From Streptomyces sp. NBRC 110611 (GTDB lineage Bacteria > Actinomycetota > Actinomycetes > Streptomycetales > Streptomycetaceae), in contig NZ_BBUY01000005.1 of assembly GCF_001590865.1 (NCBI RefSeq), positions 496,001 to 560,000 on the forward strand: a DNA stretch of 64,000 nucleotides, in the 5' to 3' direction. The notes beneath the pieces were generated by a model that did no database searches, was not told where the DNA came from, and saw only the letters and a list, made by a program, of their open reading frames with translations. Shown one piece after another: positions 35,121-43,862 of the stretch (within the stretch, counting starts at the first letter, position 1; every line of letters starts with the position of its first letter). Made by a program: the position numbers and the translations under genes.

Positions 35121-36337
35121 CTACTTCCGGCAGAACTCCGCCTGGAGGACATCGGGGAAGACGCCGATGTGGGCGGGGATCCAGTCGGCGTTGATGTTCT
35201 GGGCGAGCATGTGCCGGCCGTCGCGCGTGCCCATCGTGTACGACCACGAGCCCCAGGTGGCGCCGCCGTTGCCCCAGACCGTCCGGCCGCACGGCAGCTT
35301 CTGTGAGAGGACGCCGAGGCCGTATCCGGTCACGCCCGGTATGTAGTCCTTGGACGGGACGGTGGTGAACATCTCCCGCTGCTGGGCGGGCGGGAGGAGC
35401 CGGCCGCCCAGCAGTGCACTGAAGAACCGGTTCATGTCCTCGGCCGAGGAGACCATCCCGCCGGCCGCCCAGGAGGTGGACTGGTCCATGTCGGCCACGT
35501 CGTAGACCTTGGCGTCGGGGACGGTGTCCCGATGCAGCTTCGAGTAGTGGCGCGGGTGCGGTCCGGGGATCACCGTGCCGCGGTCCGGCAGATACGTCCT
35601 GGTCAGGCCGAGCGGGCGGGTGATCCGCCGGGAGATCTCGTCGGCGAGCGGCCGGCCGGTGATCCGCTCGACGATCATTCCGGCGAGGTAGTAGTTGGTG
35701 TTGGAGTAGCCCCAGCTCGTGCCCGGTGCGAACGCGGGCCGATGGGTCATGGCCAGCTTGACGAGCTGCTCGGGACGGTAGTGGTCGTTGCGGTGCTCGA
35801 ACCACGCGGGGCCGGTCTACTTCCTGTTCAACGCCGGGTCCATGGCGTAGTTGTAGATCCCGCTGGTGTGATTGAGCAGCCGCCGAACGCTGATCTTGCT
35901 TCCGTCGTGGCCATGGCCGTGGACCACGCCGGGCAGCCACTTCTCCACCGTGTCGTCGAGGCTCAGCTTGTGCTCGGCCACGAGCTGCAGAACCACGGTG
36001 GCCGTGAACGTCTTGGCGGAGCTCCCTATGCGGTACTGCTCCTGTGGCTTGCGCTGACGGCCGGTGTCGGTGTCGGCCACGCCCGCCGTGCCGAACCACG
36101 ACCGCCGGCCGTCGCGGACCTCGGCGACGATGCCGGGGCTACCGCCCTCGCTCACCGCCCGGTTGAGTGCGCGCTGGACTTCGGCATGGGGGGGGGCTCG
36201 GCCACCGCCGTAGGGGCCGCGGAGACCTCGGGGGCCGTTAAGGCGCTGCCCGCCACCGCTGCGGCGGCGAGGAGCGGGACGAGCACAAAGCCCAGGGTGC
36301 GCTTGGGGAGGCGCATGCGCACCGCGTGTCTACTCAT
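35121..36337 (-). pseudogene. Disrupted secreted serine hydrolase (D-Ala-D-Ala carboxypeptidase-like)
   Basis: The gene starts at 36337 after GGGAGG with a signal peptide (LGFVLVPLLAAAAVAGSALTAPEVSA). The frame is broken at a nine-G run (36188-36196) and resumes one frame over as HAEVQRALNRAVSEGG. It then shows IGSSAKTF (SxxK), LNHTSGI and, after an in-frame TAG at 35817-35819, GTSWGYSNTNYYL and VWGNGGATWG up to 35121. Domains match class C beta-lactamase-like peptidases. Two separate lesions make it a pseudogene unless both are sequencing faults. Its start overlaps the ferredoxin stop. Confidence 0.82.
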
Positions 36338-36608
36338 GGGGAATCCTCCCTTCAGGGCTGCTGGTGGGCTGCTGCTGATGATGTGTCGTGTGATGTGTCG
36401 TGTGGTCGATGGCGGTGATGGCCGCGGCGGGGCAGAGGCCGGCCGCCAGCTGGGCCGCGGCATGGCGGGCGGGCGGTGGAGCGGCGTCGAGGAGGACCAC
36501 CCCGCCGTCCTCGTCGCTCTGGTCGAACACCTCGGGGGCGGTCAGTGCGCACATCCCGGCACCGACGCAGCGTTCCCGGTCAACGGTGAGGGTGAGAGTG
36601 CGGGCCAC
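36330..36608 (-). CDS. 3Fe-4S ferredoxin for a P450
   Basis: A 92-residue ferredoxin whose first 65 residues hold the single-cluster pattern CVGAGMC ... LCPAAAI, three cysteines as in the 3Fe-4S ferredoxins paired with streptomycete P450s. The tail is unusual: His/Gln-rich (HTTHHTTHHQQQ), probably dispensable. It lies three bases downstream of the P450 stop at 36612, so the two should be cotranscribed and act together. Its stop overlaps the disrupted hydrolase gene. Confidence 0.93.
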   Translation of the reverse strand: MARTLTLTVDRERCVGAGMCALTAPEVFDQSDEDGGVVLLDAAPPPARHAAAQLAAGLCPAAAITAIDHTTHHTTHHQQQPTSSPEGRIPHE

Positions 36609-36611
36609 GGG

Positions 36612-37880
36612 CTATTCCTTGTCCCAGGTGACGGGGAGGCTCTGCACCCCGTAGATGTCCGAGTTGGCGCGCAGCGGTACGTCCTCGGGCGGGACGGCCA
36701 GTCGCAGTGTCGGGAAGCGGGTGAGCAGCGCCGGGAAGGCGACGCTCATCTCGACGCGGGCCAGCTGCTGGCCCAGGCACTGGTGGGCGCCATGACCGAA
36801 GCTCAGGTGCCCGGCGGCCTTGCGGTGCAGGTCGAGGCGGTCGGGGTCGGGGTACTTCGCCGGATCGCGGTTGGCGGCCTGGAACGAGACGACCACCGTC
36901 TCACCGGCCCTGATCAGCTGACCGTCGATCTCGACGTCCTCCAGCGCGGACCGCACCCCGGGATCAGCGACGGTCAGATAGCGCAACAGCTCCTCGACGG
37001 CCTGACCGGCCAGCCCCGGATCGCCGCGCAGAGCGGCGAGTTGGTCCGGATTGCTCAACAGCGCGAAAGTGCCGAGTCCGAGCATATTGGCGGTGGTGTC
37101 GAGACCGGCGGCCAGCAACAGCGCGCCGATACCAGCCAGCCACTCATCGCTGAGATCGCTGCTGGTCAGGTCACTGAGCAGGTCATCGGTGGGCTCGGCG
37201 CGCTTGGCCAGCACCAGCTTGTGCAGATACTCCAGCAGCGCACCGGTGGCGGCGGCGCTGTCCTCCTGGCCGGCCGTCTGGTCGAACATCGTCGCCACAT
37301 GACGCTGGAAGAACGCACGGTCGCCATAAGGCACTCCGAGCAGTTCACAGATCATCAGCGCGGGGACGGGCTGGGCGAGCACCTCCACCAGGTCCACCGG
37401 ACCACCACGACGCTCCATGTCATCGAGACACTCGGCCGTGATCTGCTCGACGCGCTCGGCGAGTTGACGCATCCGGCGGACAGTGAACTTCCCGGCGAGC
37501 AGCTTCCGATAGCGGGTGTGCTCGGGCGCGTCCAGACCGAGGATGTCACCGGCCGGCGCCGCAGGAAGCTCACCGACGTCCGCAAGCGGATAGTGCATCA
37601 GCTCATAGCGCGCACTGAAACGGGGATCAGCCATGATCCCACGGCACACGGAGTGCCCCGTGGCCAGCCAACCGATATGCCCGTCGGGGAAGTGCAATCG
37701 CCGCAGCGGGCGCTCCGCGCGCAACCGCGCAAATTCCGCGGGCGGGTCGAAGGGGCACCCCGAGTGACGGCCGGTCGGCAACGACACCGGCACTAGCTCT
37801 GGCTCTGGCTGCGTTACTGACTGCGGCTCGGGCTGCGGCTCTGCGTCGGGGGCGGAGTGTGTCGGTGGTCCGGTGCGCAT
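36612..37880 (-). CDS. Cytochrome P450 (CYP105-like) with altered I-helix
   Basis: A 422-residue P450 paired with the ferredoxin behind it. The haem loop FGHGAHQCLGQQLAR has Cys368, and the K-helix is ELLR. In the I-helix the usual AGHETT reads AGLDTT, so the acid of the acid-alcohol pair is Asp and the preceding His is Leu. The threonine is kept, so oxygen activation should still work. The first ~30 residues are Pro/Glu/Gln-rich. ATG at 37880 follows GGAGGGG. It is a paralogue of the P450 at 31129. Substrate unknown. Confidence 0.93.
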   Translation of the reverse strand: MRTGPPTHSAPDAEPQPEPQSVTQPEPELVPVSLPTGRHSGCPFDPPAEFARLRAERPLRRLHFPDGHIGWLATGHSVCRGIMADPRFSARYELMHYPLADVGELPAAPAGDILGLDAPEHTRYRKLLAGKFTVRRMRQLAERVEQITAECLDDMERRGGPVDLVEVLAQPVPALMICELLGVPYGDRAFFQRHVATMFDQTAGQEDSAAATGALLEYLHKLVLAKRAEPTDDLLSDLTSSDLSDEWLAGIGALLLAAGLDTTANMLGLGTFALLSNPDQLAALRGDPGLAGQAVEELLRYLTVADPGVRSALEDVEIDGQLIRAGETVVVSFQAANRDPAKYPDPDRLDLHRKAAGHLSFGHGAHQCLGQQLARVEMSVAFPALLTRFPTLRLAVPPEDVPLRANSDIYGVQSLPVTWDKE

Positions 37881-37927
37881 GGTCCCCTCCGGGAGATTGT
37901 CGGCGTACGGCGCGAGGCCGTAACGCC

Positions 37928-37972
37928 ATCATGGCACCGCGATGGCGTCATGACAAGCCATTGTGACACCAT
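37928..37972 (-). promoter_or_regulatory. Predicted P450-ferredoxin promoter with overlapping inverted repeat
   Basis: On the minus strand TTGTCA (complement 37951-37956) is followed after 17 bases by CATGAT (complement 37928-37933). Half-sites ATGGCGTCA (37942-37950) and TGACACCAT (37964-37972) form an inverted repeat with one mismatch and 13-base spacing that straddles the -35 box, suited to repressor control. Confidence 0.5.
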
Positions 37973-37984
37973 TAAGAGTCCTGC

Positions 37985-38001
37985 GGCGCCATGGTGGCGC
38001 C
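37985..38001. terminator. Small hairpin between ABC exporter and P450
   Basis: GGCGCCA-TGG-TGGCGCC is a 7-bp perfect inverted repeat with a 3-base loop. It lies 60 bases beyond the ABC transporter stop on the minus strand, so it may be that gene's terminator or part of the P450 control region. Confidence 0.4.
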
Positions 38002-38061
38002 ACAGGGGCGGGAAGGAGGGGAGAGGCGAGGGAGGAGAGAGAGGAGGGGAGGGCAAGGTTG

Positions 38062-39975
38062 TTAAGGGGCTTCGCTCTTGACGGAGAGCGGCGGGTCGCT
38101 GTCGTAGGCGCGGCCCGGTGCGTCGTAGGTGCGGCCCGGCGCGTCGTACGCGTGGCCGGGAGCCTGGGCCAGGAACAGCTGGGCGTACAGGCCGTGTTGG
38201 GTGAGGAGTTGGCGGTGGGTGCCCGATTCGACGAGGCGCCCCCCGTCGAGGACGAGGATGAGGTCGGCGTCCGTGGCGAGGTCGAGGTCGTGGGTGATGA
38301 CGATGGTGGTGCGGCCCTCGGCGAGCCGGCGCAGGGGGGTGAGGATGCGCTGGGTGGCCAGGATGTCGAGGCCGGTGGTGGGCTCGTCGAGGACGAGTAC
38401 GGGGGCGTCGCGCAGCATGGCGCGGGCGATGGCGATGCGCTGCAGCTGACCTCCGGAGAGGCGGGCGGTACCGGGAGCGATGACGGTCCGGTAGCCGTCC
38501 GGGAGGGCGGAGATGAAGCCGTGGGCGTCGGCGGCCTCGGCGGCGCGGACGACCTCCTGGTGGGTGGCGCGGGGGTGGGCGCGGCCGGAGGCGATGTTCT
38601 CCTCGACGGTGTCGTGCAGGACGAGCGTCTCCTGGGGCAGCAGGGTGATGTTGCGGCGGAGCTGGGCGAGCGGGAGATGGTTCACGGGGATGCCGTCCAG
38701 GCGGATGCTGCCGGAGTCGGGGTCGTAGAAGCGGAGCAGCAGCGCGGCGAGGGTGGACTTGCCGGCGCCGCTCGGGCCCGTGATGACGAGGAGTTGGCCG
38801 GGGACCGCGGTGAAGGAGAGGTCGTCGAGGACGAGGGCGTCGGGCGGGCTGCCGGGGTAGTGGAACGTGACGTGGTGGGCCTCCAGCTCACCTGTGGCAC
38901 GGTGACGGCGCGGCAGGGCGAGGAGGGAGACGGCGGACGGGGACGGGTCGTGCACCGCGGGCCGGGCGTCGAGGACCTCCAGCAGCCGTTCGGCGCCGGC
39001 GGTCGCCTCGGTGGCGGTCAGCCCGAGCTGGCCCAGTGAGCGGATCGGCGGGTAGAGGTAGCCGATGAACGCGGCGAAGGCGAGCAGCTGGCCGAGGGTC
39101 ATCCGTCCCGCGGCGATCTCCCATGCCCCGAGGCCGATGATGGCCAGTACGCAGAGGGTTTCCAGGAGCTCGACGACCTGCACGTACAGCACGTTGAGGC
39201 GGGCGCTGGTCACCGATGCCCGGAACCAGGTGCGCGCCTGCCGGTCGAGCCGCTGCTCCTCGTCGTGCTGCCGGTTGTAGGCCTGCGTCAGGACGACGTT
39301 GACCAGGCCCTCCTCGACGACCGAGGTGATGGCGCCGTCCGCGGCGCGCTCGCGACGGGAGAGCTCTTTCACGCGGCCGGTGAAGCGGTGGGTGGCGAAC
39401 CAGAAGACGGGGGCCAGGGCGAAGGTGGCCAGCGCCAGGTCCCAGCGCAGCCAGAGGGCGGCGCCCGCGTAGAGGATGATGCCGAACAGGGCGGTGGCCA
39501 GTTGGACGAGACCGCTGACCACCAGCTCCTCGATGGCGTCGATGTCTCCCGTCATCCGCTCCAGCAGGTCACCGCGGCGGTTGCGCTGGAAGAAGTGCGG
39601 CGGCAGCGTCTGGAGATGGCCGAAGGTCCGGGCGCGCAGGCGCATGACGAAGCGCTCGGCGGTCCACGCGGCGAGCGAGTTGCCGAGGTAGCCGACGACG
39701 GCACCGAGGACGGCGACGCTCAGCCACAGTCCGGCCGGTTGCCAGAAGGCGCTGACCGATCCCTTCTGCAGGGCGTTGTCGGTGAGTTGGGCGAAGAGGA
39801 GGATGGCCACTGTCTCGGTGAGCGCGGCCGTGATGGCGGCCAGGCACACCAGGGCGATCCAGCGCCGGTCGCCACGCGTCAGCGGCCAGAAGCGGCGGAG
39901 CGCCTCCCGGATGCCGACGCGTCTGGTGCGGATCGTGGCGTCCGTCAGATGCGCCAGATCCGTCCGGTCCGTCAT
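38062..39975 (-). CDS. ABC exporter, fused membrane and ATPase domains
   Basis: A 637-residue half-transporter with six membrane helices (about residues 30-310) and a C-terminal nucleotide-binding domain: Walker A GPSGAGKST, signature LSGGQLQRIAIARA, Walker B VLVLDEP and H-loop ITHDLD. Homodimers of this type export drugs, lipids or peptides. The ATG at 39975 begins MTDRTDLAHLTD; an upstream ATG at 40077 adds 34 weakly conserved residues and cannot be excluded. The tail carries a short APGRAYD/APGRTYD repeat. The small basic peptide gene at 40378-40539 lies upstream on the same strand. Confidence 0.93.
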   Translation of the reverse strand: MTDRTDLAHLTDATIRTRRVGIREALRRFWPLTRGDRRWIALVCLAAITAALTETVAILLFAQLTDNALQKGSVSAFWQPAGLWLSVAVLGAVVGYLGNSLAAWTAERFVMRLRARTFGHLQTLPPHFFQRNRRGDLLERMTGDIDAIEELVVSGLVQLATALFGIILYAGAALWLRWDLALATFALAPVFWFATHRFTGRVKELSRRERAADGAITSVVEEGLVNVVLTQAYNRQHDEEQRLDRQARTWFRASVTSARLNVLYVQVVELLETLCVLAIIGLGAWEIAAGRMTLGQLLAFAAFIGYLYPPIRSLGQLGLTATEATAGAERLLEVLDARPAVHDPSPSAVSLLALPRRHRATGELEAHHVTFHYPGSPPDALVLDDLSFTAVPGQLLVITGPSGAGKSTLAALLLRFYDPDSGSIRLDGIPVNHLPLAQLRRNITLLPQETLVLHDTVEENIASGRAHPRATHQEVVRAAEAADAHGFISALPDGYRTVIAPGTARLSGGQLQRIAIARAMLRDAPVLVLDEPTTGLDILATQRILTPLRRLAEGRTTIVITHDLDLATDADLILVLDGGRLVESGTHRQLLTQHGLYAQLFLAQAPGHAYDAPGRTYDAPGRAYDSDPPLSVKSEAP

Positions 39976-40114
39976 GGAGTCCCACAGGCCGATGCGGCCA
40001 ACAGGCGGTACTCCGTCGGCTTGTTGGGGCGCGCCCGTGACCTGTTCAGGAGCGCGGTGTGAGCTGCGCAGGTGCATGGTCGCGGGCCATATCGTCGGCG
40101 CCGCAGCAGGATCG

Positions 40115-40230
40115 GAGAGCCGGCTCGGTGAGTCGGCTCTCCGCGAGCTGGCCCGGTGAGTCAGCTCGATGAGCCGGCCTGGTGAGCCGGCCCGGCACGC
40201 CGGCTCGGTGAATCGGCTTGGTGAATCGGT
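40115..40230. repeat. Degenerate GGCTCGGTGAGTC repeat
   Basis: About six drifting copies of a unit like GCCGGCTCGGTGAGTC, period 16-18 bases, fill the gap upstream of the ABC exporter. The repeats keep spurious frames open. No gene is seen in 40078-40377. Confidence 0.6.
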
Positions 40231-40305
40231 CCTGCTGGGCTGATGAGGGAGTCGGGCTGCGGGGCCCCGGAGCGCATCGGCCCGGGACCCCGACCCACGA
40301 GGGAG

Positions 40306-40324
40306 ACCCGCGCGGAACGCGGGT
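40306..40324 (-). terminator. Terminator after the small basic peptide gene
   Basis: ACCCGCG / CGCGGGT (7-bp perfect arms, 5-base loop) begins 54 bases past the stop of the small ORF at 40378 on the minus strand. It separates that gene from the ABC exporter. Confidence 0.55.
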
Positions 40325-40377
40325 CAACCTCGACTCAGAGCATTCAGAGCTTTGGGTCAGTCTCAGTCACAGACGCC

Positions 40378-40539
40378 TTACTTGCGCCCGTGGCCGCCTT
40401 TGCTGCGACCGTACCCGCGGCCGTATCCACCGTGGCCGTTCCTGCGACCACGCCGCCGTCCACGACGACCGTAGTCGTGGTCGTCACGGTCCCAGTCGTC
40501 ACAGCCGTTCTTGCGGTTGAAGACTTTCCGGAAGCTCAT
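40378..40539 (-). CDS. 53-residue Gly/Arg/Tyr-rich basic peptide
   Basis: A small gene with an ideal AAGGAGG ribosome-binding site just before ATG 40539 and a TAA at 40378-40380. It encodes MSFRKVFNRKNGCDDWDRDDHDYG followed by an Arg-rich stretch (GRRGRRRGRRNGHGG) and Gly-Tyr-Arg repeats (YGRGYGRSKGGHGRK). One Cys lies at residue 13. Upstream, 40655-40700 is unusually AT-rich and probably holds the promoter. No family is recognised; it could bind nucleic acid or be a peptide precursor. A hairpin and an ABC exporter follow on the same strand. Confidence 0.7.
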   Translation of the reverse strand: MSFRKVFNRKNGCDDWDRDDHDYGRRGRRRGRRNGHGGYGRGYGRSKGGHGRK

Positions 40540-40791
40540 ACCTGCCTCCTTGATCGTTCCTTAGCTGGCGAGCCGCTCCGGATCGGTATGAGCCGCCGTC
40601 TCCGGCTTCGTCAGCGCCTCAACTCCCAAGCTACGTCGACCACCTGCCCACCAACAAGGAAATATGGGTGAAAATTCAGACAAAATTGCAAATTCTCCCC
40701 TCGCCCTCGCAGGGTGCCGACGCGTAACGCTCCGCATCCAGACGCCATGCCGGGCCGGCCGCCTCGACGCACCCGGCCCACCAGGCATCTT

Positions 40792-42567
40792 TCACCCTCC
40801 GTAGCCGGTACGGGACTTGACGGTCCGATGTGCGTCCGCGCCCATATGAGCACGACGACGCGGGGGCGGCACGTGGGCGCGGCGACGCAGCGCAGGGGAA
40901 CGGCGGCGACGGGACCGGTGCGTGGCACGTACACGCATGAGTGCGGCGGCGACGGTGGTGGCGACGAGCAGGGCGACGGCCAGCCAGAAGGCGTTACGGG
41001 CGCCGTGCAGCGCGGCGATGGCCGGCACCGACGCGCTGGCGGTGGCGGGGGCGGGGGCATGCAGAAAGACCGTGCCGTGCAGGAAGACCGTGCCCAGCAC
41101 GGCGGTGCCGAGTGTGCCGCCGAGTTGCTGGGCGGCATTGAGCAGACCGGCCGCCGAACCGGTCTCGTATGGGCGGACGCGGCGCAGCGCGGTAGTGAAG
41201 AACGGGACGGCGAACAGCCCCTGACCCACCCCGCAGGCCGCCAGCGCGACGAGCAGCGGCCACGGGTACGACGTGGCCGGACCGGCCGCATGGGCTGCGT
41301 AGACCGCATGCACCGCATGGACCGGGTGGGCCGCATGGACCGCATGCACCTCGTAGCCCTCGTAGACCGCGATTGCGGCCAGGACGCCGGTCAGCAGTAC
41401 GGCGAGCCCGGCGAACATCACCCGTGAGCCGTGGCGGGGCACCAGCCGGGCACCGGCGATCCAGGAAGCGAGCGCCATACCGCCCGACCACGGCAGCAGG
41501 GTGAGGCCGGCGGACCGGACATCCGCATGCAGCCCGAGTTGCAGCTGAAGGACGACCACCAGCATCAGGCCATTGACCACCGCGAAGAACAGCAGCGATG
41601 CGACCAGCGCGGCCGGGAATCCCCGGTCCCGGAAGAGGCCCGGCTCCACCAGCGCACTGCGCCCCCGGGCGCCGCGGCGCCGCTGATGTGCTCCGAACCC
41701 GGCCAGGACGGCGAGGCCCGCGGCCAGGCATATCCAGGCCCGGAGCGGCCCCGCGTCCAGTACCCCGGGAGCCGGTCCCCCGGAGGCCGGTGCCCCGGAG
41801 GCCTGCGCCCCCGGGATCAGGTCGCCCTCGATGAGGGGGTGGACGACCAGTCCCGTGCCGAGCACCGCCAGCACTGTGCCGGTGAGGTCGAGGCGCGGCC
41901 GCCGGTCGGAGCGGTCCTCCGGCAGCAGGTGGGCCGTGGCGAGCACGCCGGCTCCGAGCGGGATGTTGACGACGAACACCGCCCGCCAGGAGAAGCCGAA
42001 CAGGTCGGCGTGCGTCAGGACGCCGGCGAGTACCGGCCCGCAGACCGCGGCCAGGCCCATGACGGGGCCGATGCCGCCCATCGCCCTGGCCAGTTCGTCA
42101 CCGTCGAACATGCGCCGGATCAGGCCGATGGTCTGCGGGATGACGAGCGCGGCCGCGGCTCCCTGGACGGCCCGCGCGGCGATCAGCACGGCGGGCGAGC
42201 CGGCCAGCGCACAGGCCAGTGAGGCCAGCACGAAACCGGCGACGCCGATCCGGAACACCCGGCGCCGCCCGGCGATGTCGCCGAGCCGGCCCCCGGTGAT
42301 CAGCAGGACGGCGAACGGGAGCGTGTAGGCGGCGCTGAACCACTGGATGCCGGAGGCGGGCCCGCCGAGATCGGCATGGATGGCGGGTGCGGCGACCGTC
42401 ATGATCGTCGCATCGAGCAGATTCATCGCCTCGGCGGTCAGCAGCGCCACCAGCGCGGCCCAGCGGTGCGGGTGGAGGTGAATGCCGGGGTGAGGGTACG
42501 GGTGGGGGTGAGGGTGAGGGTGAGATGAGGTAAGTGGCGTAGAGGGCGCAGGTGGCGTGGAGGGCAC
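40792..42567 (-). CDS. MFS drug exporter (DHA2, EmrB/QacA type)
   Basis: A 591-residue, roughly 14-helix proton-drug antiporter. Family motifs include LLDATIMTVAAPAIHADL in helix 1, GGRLGDIAGRRRVF in the helix 2-3 loop and a motif C-like GPVMGLAAVCGPVLAG in helix 5. A Pro/His-rich N-terminus (PHPHPHPYPHPGIHLHPH) precedes helix 1, and an Ala/His/Val repeat (VHAAHPVHAVHAVYAAHAAG) lies in a loop. The GTG at 42567 has AGGGGAG upstream; the frame to 42627 is less supported. It is divergent from the Lrp-like regulator at 42687, which probably controls it. Confidence 0.92.
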   Translation of the reverse strand: MPSTPPAPSTPLTSSHPHPHPHPYPHPGIHLHPHRWAALVALLTAEAMNLLDATIMTVAAPAIHADLGGPASGIQWFSAAYTLPFAVLLITGGRLGDIAGRRRVFRIGVAGFVLASLACALAGSPAVLIAARAVQGAAAALVIPQTIGLIRRMFDGDELARAMGGIGPVMGLAAVCGPVLAGVLTHADLFGFSWRAVFVVNIPLGAGVLATAHLLPEDRSDRRPRLDLTGTVLAVLGTGLVVHPLIEGDLIPGAQASGAPASGGPAPGVLDAGPLRAWICLAAGLAVLAGFGAHQRRRGARGRSALVEPGLFRDRGFPAALVASLLFFAVVNGLMLVVVLQLQLGLHADVRSAGLTLLPWSGGMALASWIAGARLVPRHGSRVMFAGLAVLLTGVLAAIAVYEGYEVHAVHAAHPVHAVHAVYAAHAAGPATSYPWPLLVALAACGVGQGLFAVPFFTTALRRVRPYETGSAAGLLNAAQQLGGTLGTAVLGTVFLHGTVFLHAPAPATASASVPAIAALHGARNAFWLAVALLVATTVAAALMRVRATHRSRRRRSPALRRRAHVPPPRRRAHMGADAHRTVKSRTGYGG

Positions 42568-42686
42568 GGTTTCTCCCCTTCGGTGGATTCCGGGAGAGCG
42601 TGCAGAGGCCTGCGCCAGTCGTTCCATTCAGAGCAGCCGGACCATCGGAATTTTCCCTTCAGGCTCATCTGCTGAAGAATTTCTCC

Positions 42687-43736
42687 ATGGTCAGGAGAGC
42701 TCCGTCCACACTGGACGACGTCGACCGCGGGCTGATCCACGCGCTGCACATCGACGGGCGGGCGCCGCTCAGCCGGATCGCCGAGGTGCTCGGCGTCTCG
42801 CCCCAGACCGTGGCCCGCCGGTACCAGAGGCTGTACGCCGAGGCCGGGCTCCGCGTCGTCGGACTCGTCGAACCGCATCATGCCGGACAGGCGCAGTGGC
42901 TGGTCCGGCTCACCGCCGCCCCGCACAGCGCCCAGGACCTCGCGCAGGCGCTGGCCCGGCGGACGGACACGTCCTGGGTGAAGCTCGCCTCCGGCGGCAC
43001 CGAAATCATCGCGGTGGTCCACGCCCCGGCGGCCGGCACCGGCCGTCACCCACTGCTGCTGCACGACATCCCCCGCACCGCCGGTATCACCGCAGTGTCC
43101 GCCCACTATCTGCTCCATACGTACCTGGGCGGCCCCACCGCCTGGCGCGGCCGCGCCAGCATCCTCGACGAGCAGCAGCGACGTCGCCTGACGCCCCGCC
43201 ATAGGGCGGGACACGACGACGAACAACTCGCCGGAATTGCCGATCTCGCCGCCGAGTTCGGCACTTCCGGCGAGTTGTCCGATGTCGACGAAAGGCTGAT
43301 GACCGCCCTTCAGCGGGACGGCCGAGCCAGCCACACCGAACTGGCCGCAGCCACCGGCTGGTCAGCCGCCACCGTCGCCCGCCGCCTCACCGCCCTGCAG
43401 GCCGGCGGCGCGCTCTTCTTCGACCTCGAATTCGACGACGCGCTCTACGGCGCCACGACCCAGGCCCTGCTCTGGCTGACCGTGGCCCCCACCCACCTCG
43501 AACGCGTCGCCACCTCCCTGGCCCGGCACGACGAGCTCGCCTTCGTCGCCGCGACGACCGGCCGTACGAACGTGGTGGCACATGCCCTGTGCCCCGATCC
43601 GGCGGCACTGCACCACTACCTCACCCGGCGTCTCGGCAGCCACGATGCCATCCACGCCCTGGAGACCGCGCCGGTGCTGCGCACGGTCAAGGGCGCCGGC
43701 CTGCTCCCCCGTCGCCGGCTCGGCCGGCGCCGCTAG
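42687..43736 (+). CDS. Two-headed Lrp/AsnC family regulator
   Basis: A 349-residue protein made of two Lrp-like units. The first HTH is at about residues 8-48 (LDDVDRGLIHALHIDGRAPLSRIAEVLG), the second at about 195-235 (DVDERLMTALQRDGRASHTELAAATGW). Each is followed by an effector-binding ferredoxin-like domain. Normal Lrp proteins have about 150 residues and one HTH, so this is a fused duplication. ATG 42687 is taken; CTTCAG/CTGAAG (42657-42677) forms a small dyad before it. It is divergent from the MFS exporter. Confidence 0.9.
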   Translation: MVRRAPSTLDDVDRGLIHALHIDGRAPLSRIAEVLGVSPQTVARRYQRLYAEAGLRVVGLVEPHHAGQAQWLVRLTAAPHSAQDLAQALARRTDTSWVKLASGGTEIIAVVHAPAAGTGRHPLLLHDIPRTAGITAVSAHYLLHTYLGGPTAWRGRASILDEQQRRRLTPRHRAGHDDEQLAGIADLAAEFGTSGELSDVDERLMTALQRDGRASHTELAAATGWSAATVARRLTALQAGGALFFDLEFDDALYGATTQALLWLTVAPTHLERVATSLARHDELAFVAATTGRTNVVAHALCPDPAALHHYLTRRLGSHDAIHALETAPVLRTVKGAGLLPRRRLGRRR

Positions 43737-43862
43737 CAGGCTCATACAGAACGGCTGACCAACTGCCGCGGCTGCCGGCACTCACCTCGTGCACGACGTG
43801 CAGACGTGCAGACGTGCAGGACGAGCAGACGTGCAGGAACGAGCGGGAACGAGCGGGACGAA

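Noticed and set aside
29159..35819. Stop-codon readthrough (TAG at 29159 and 35817) as a regulated mechanism
   Set aside because: Both genes carry other signs of decay (truncation, frameshift). No recoding signal or suppressor tRNA is seen.
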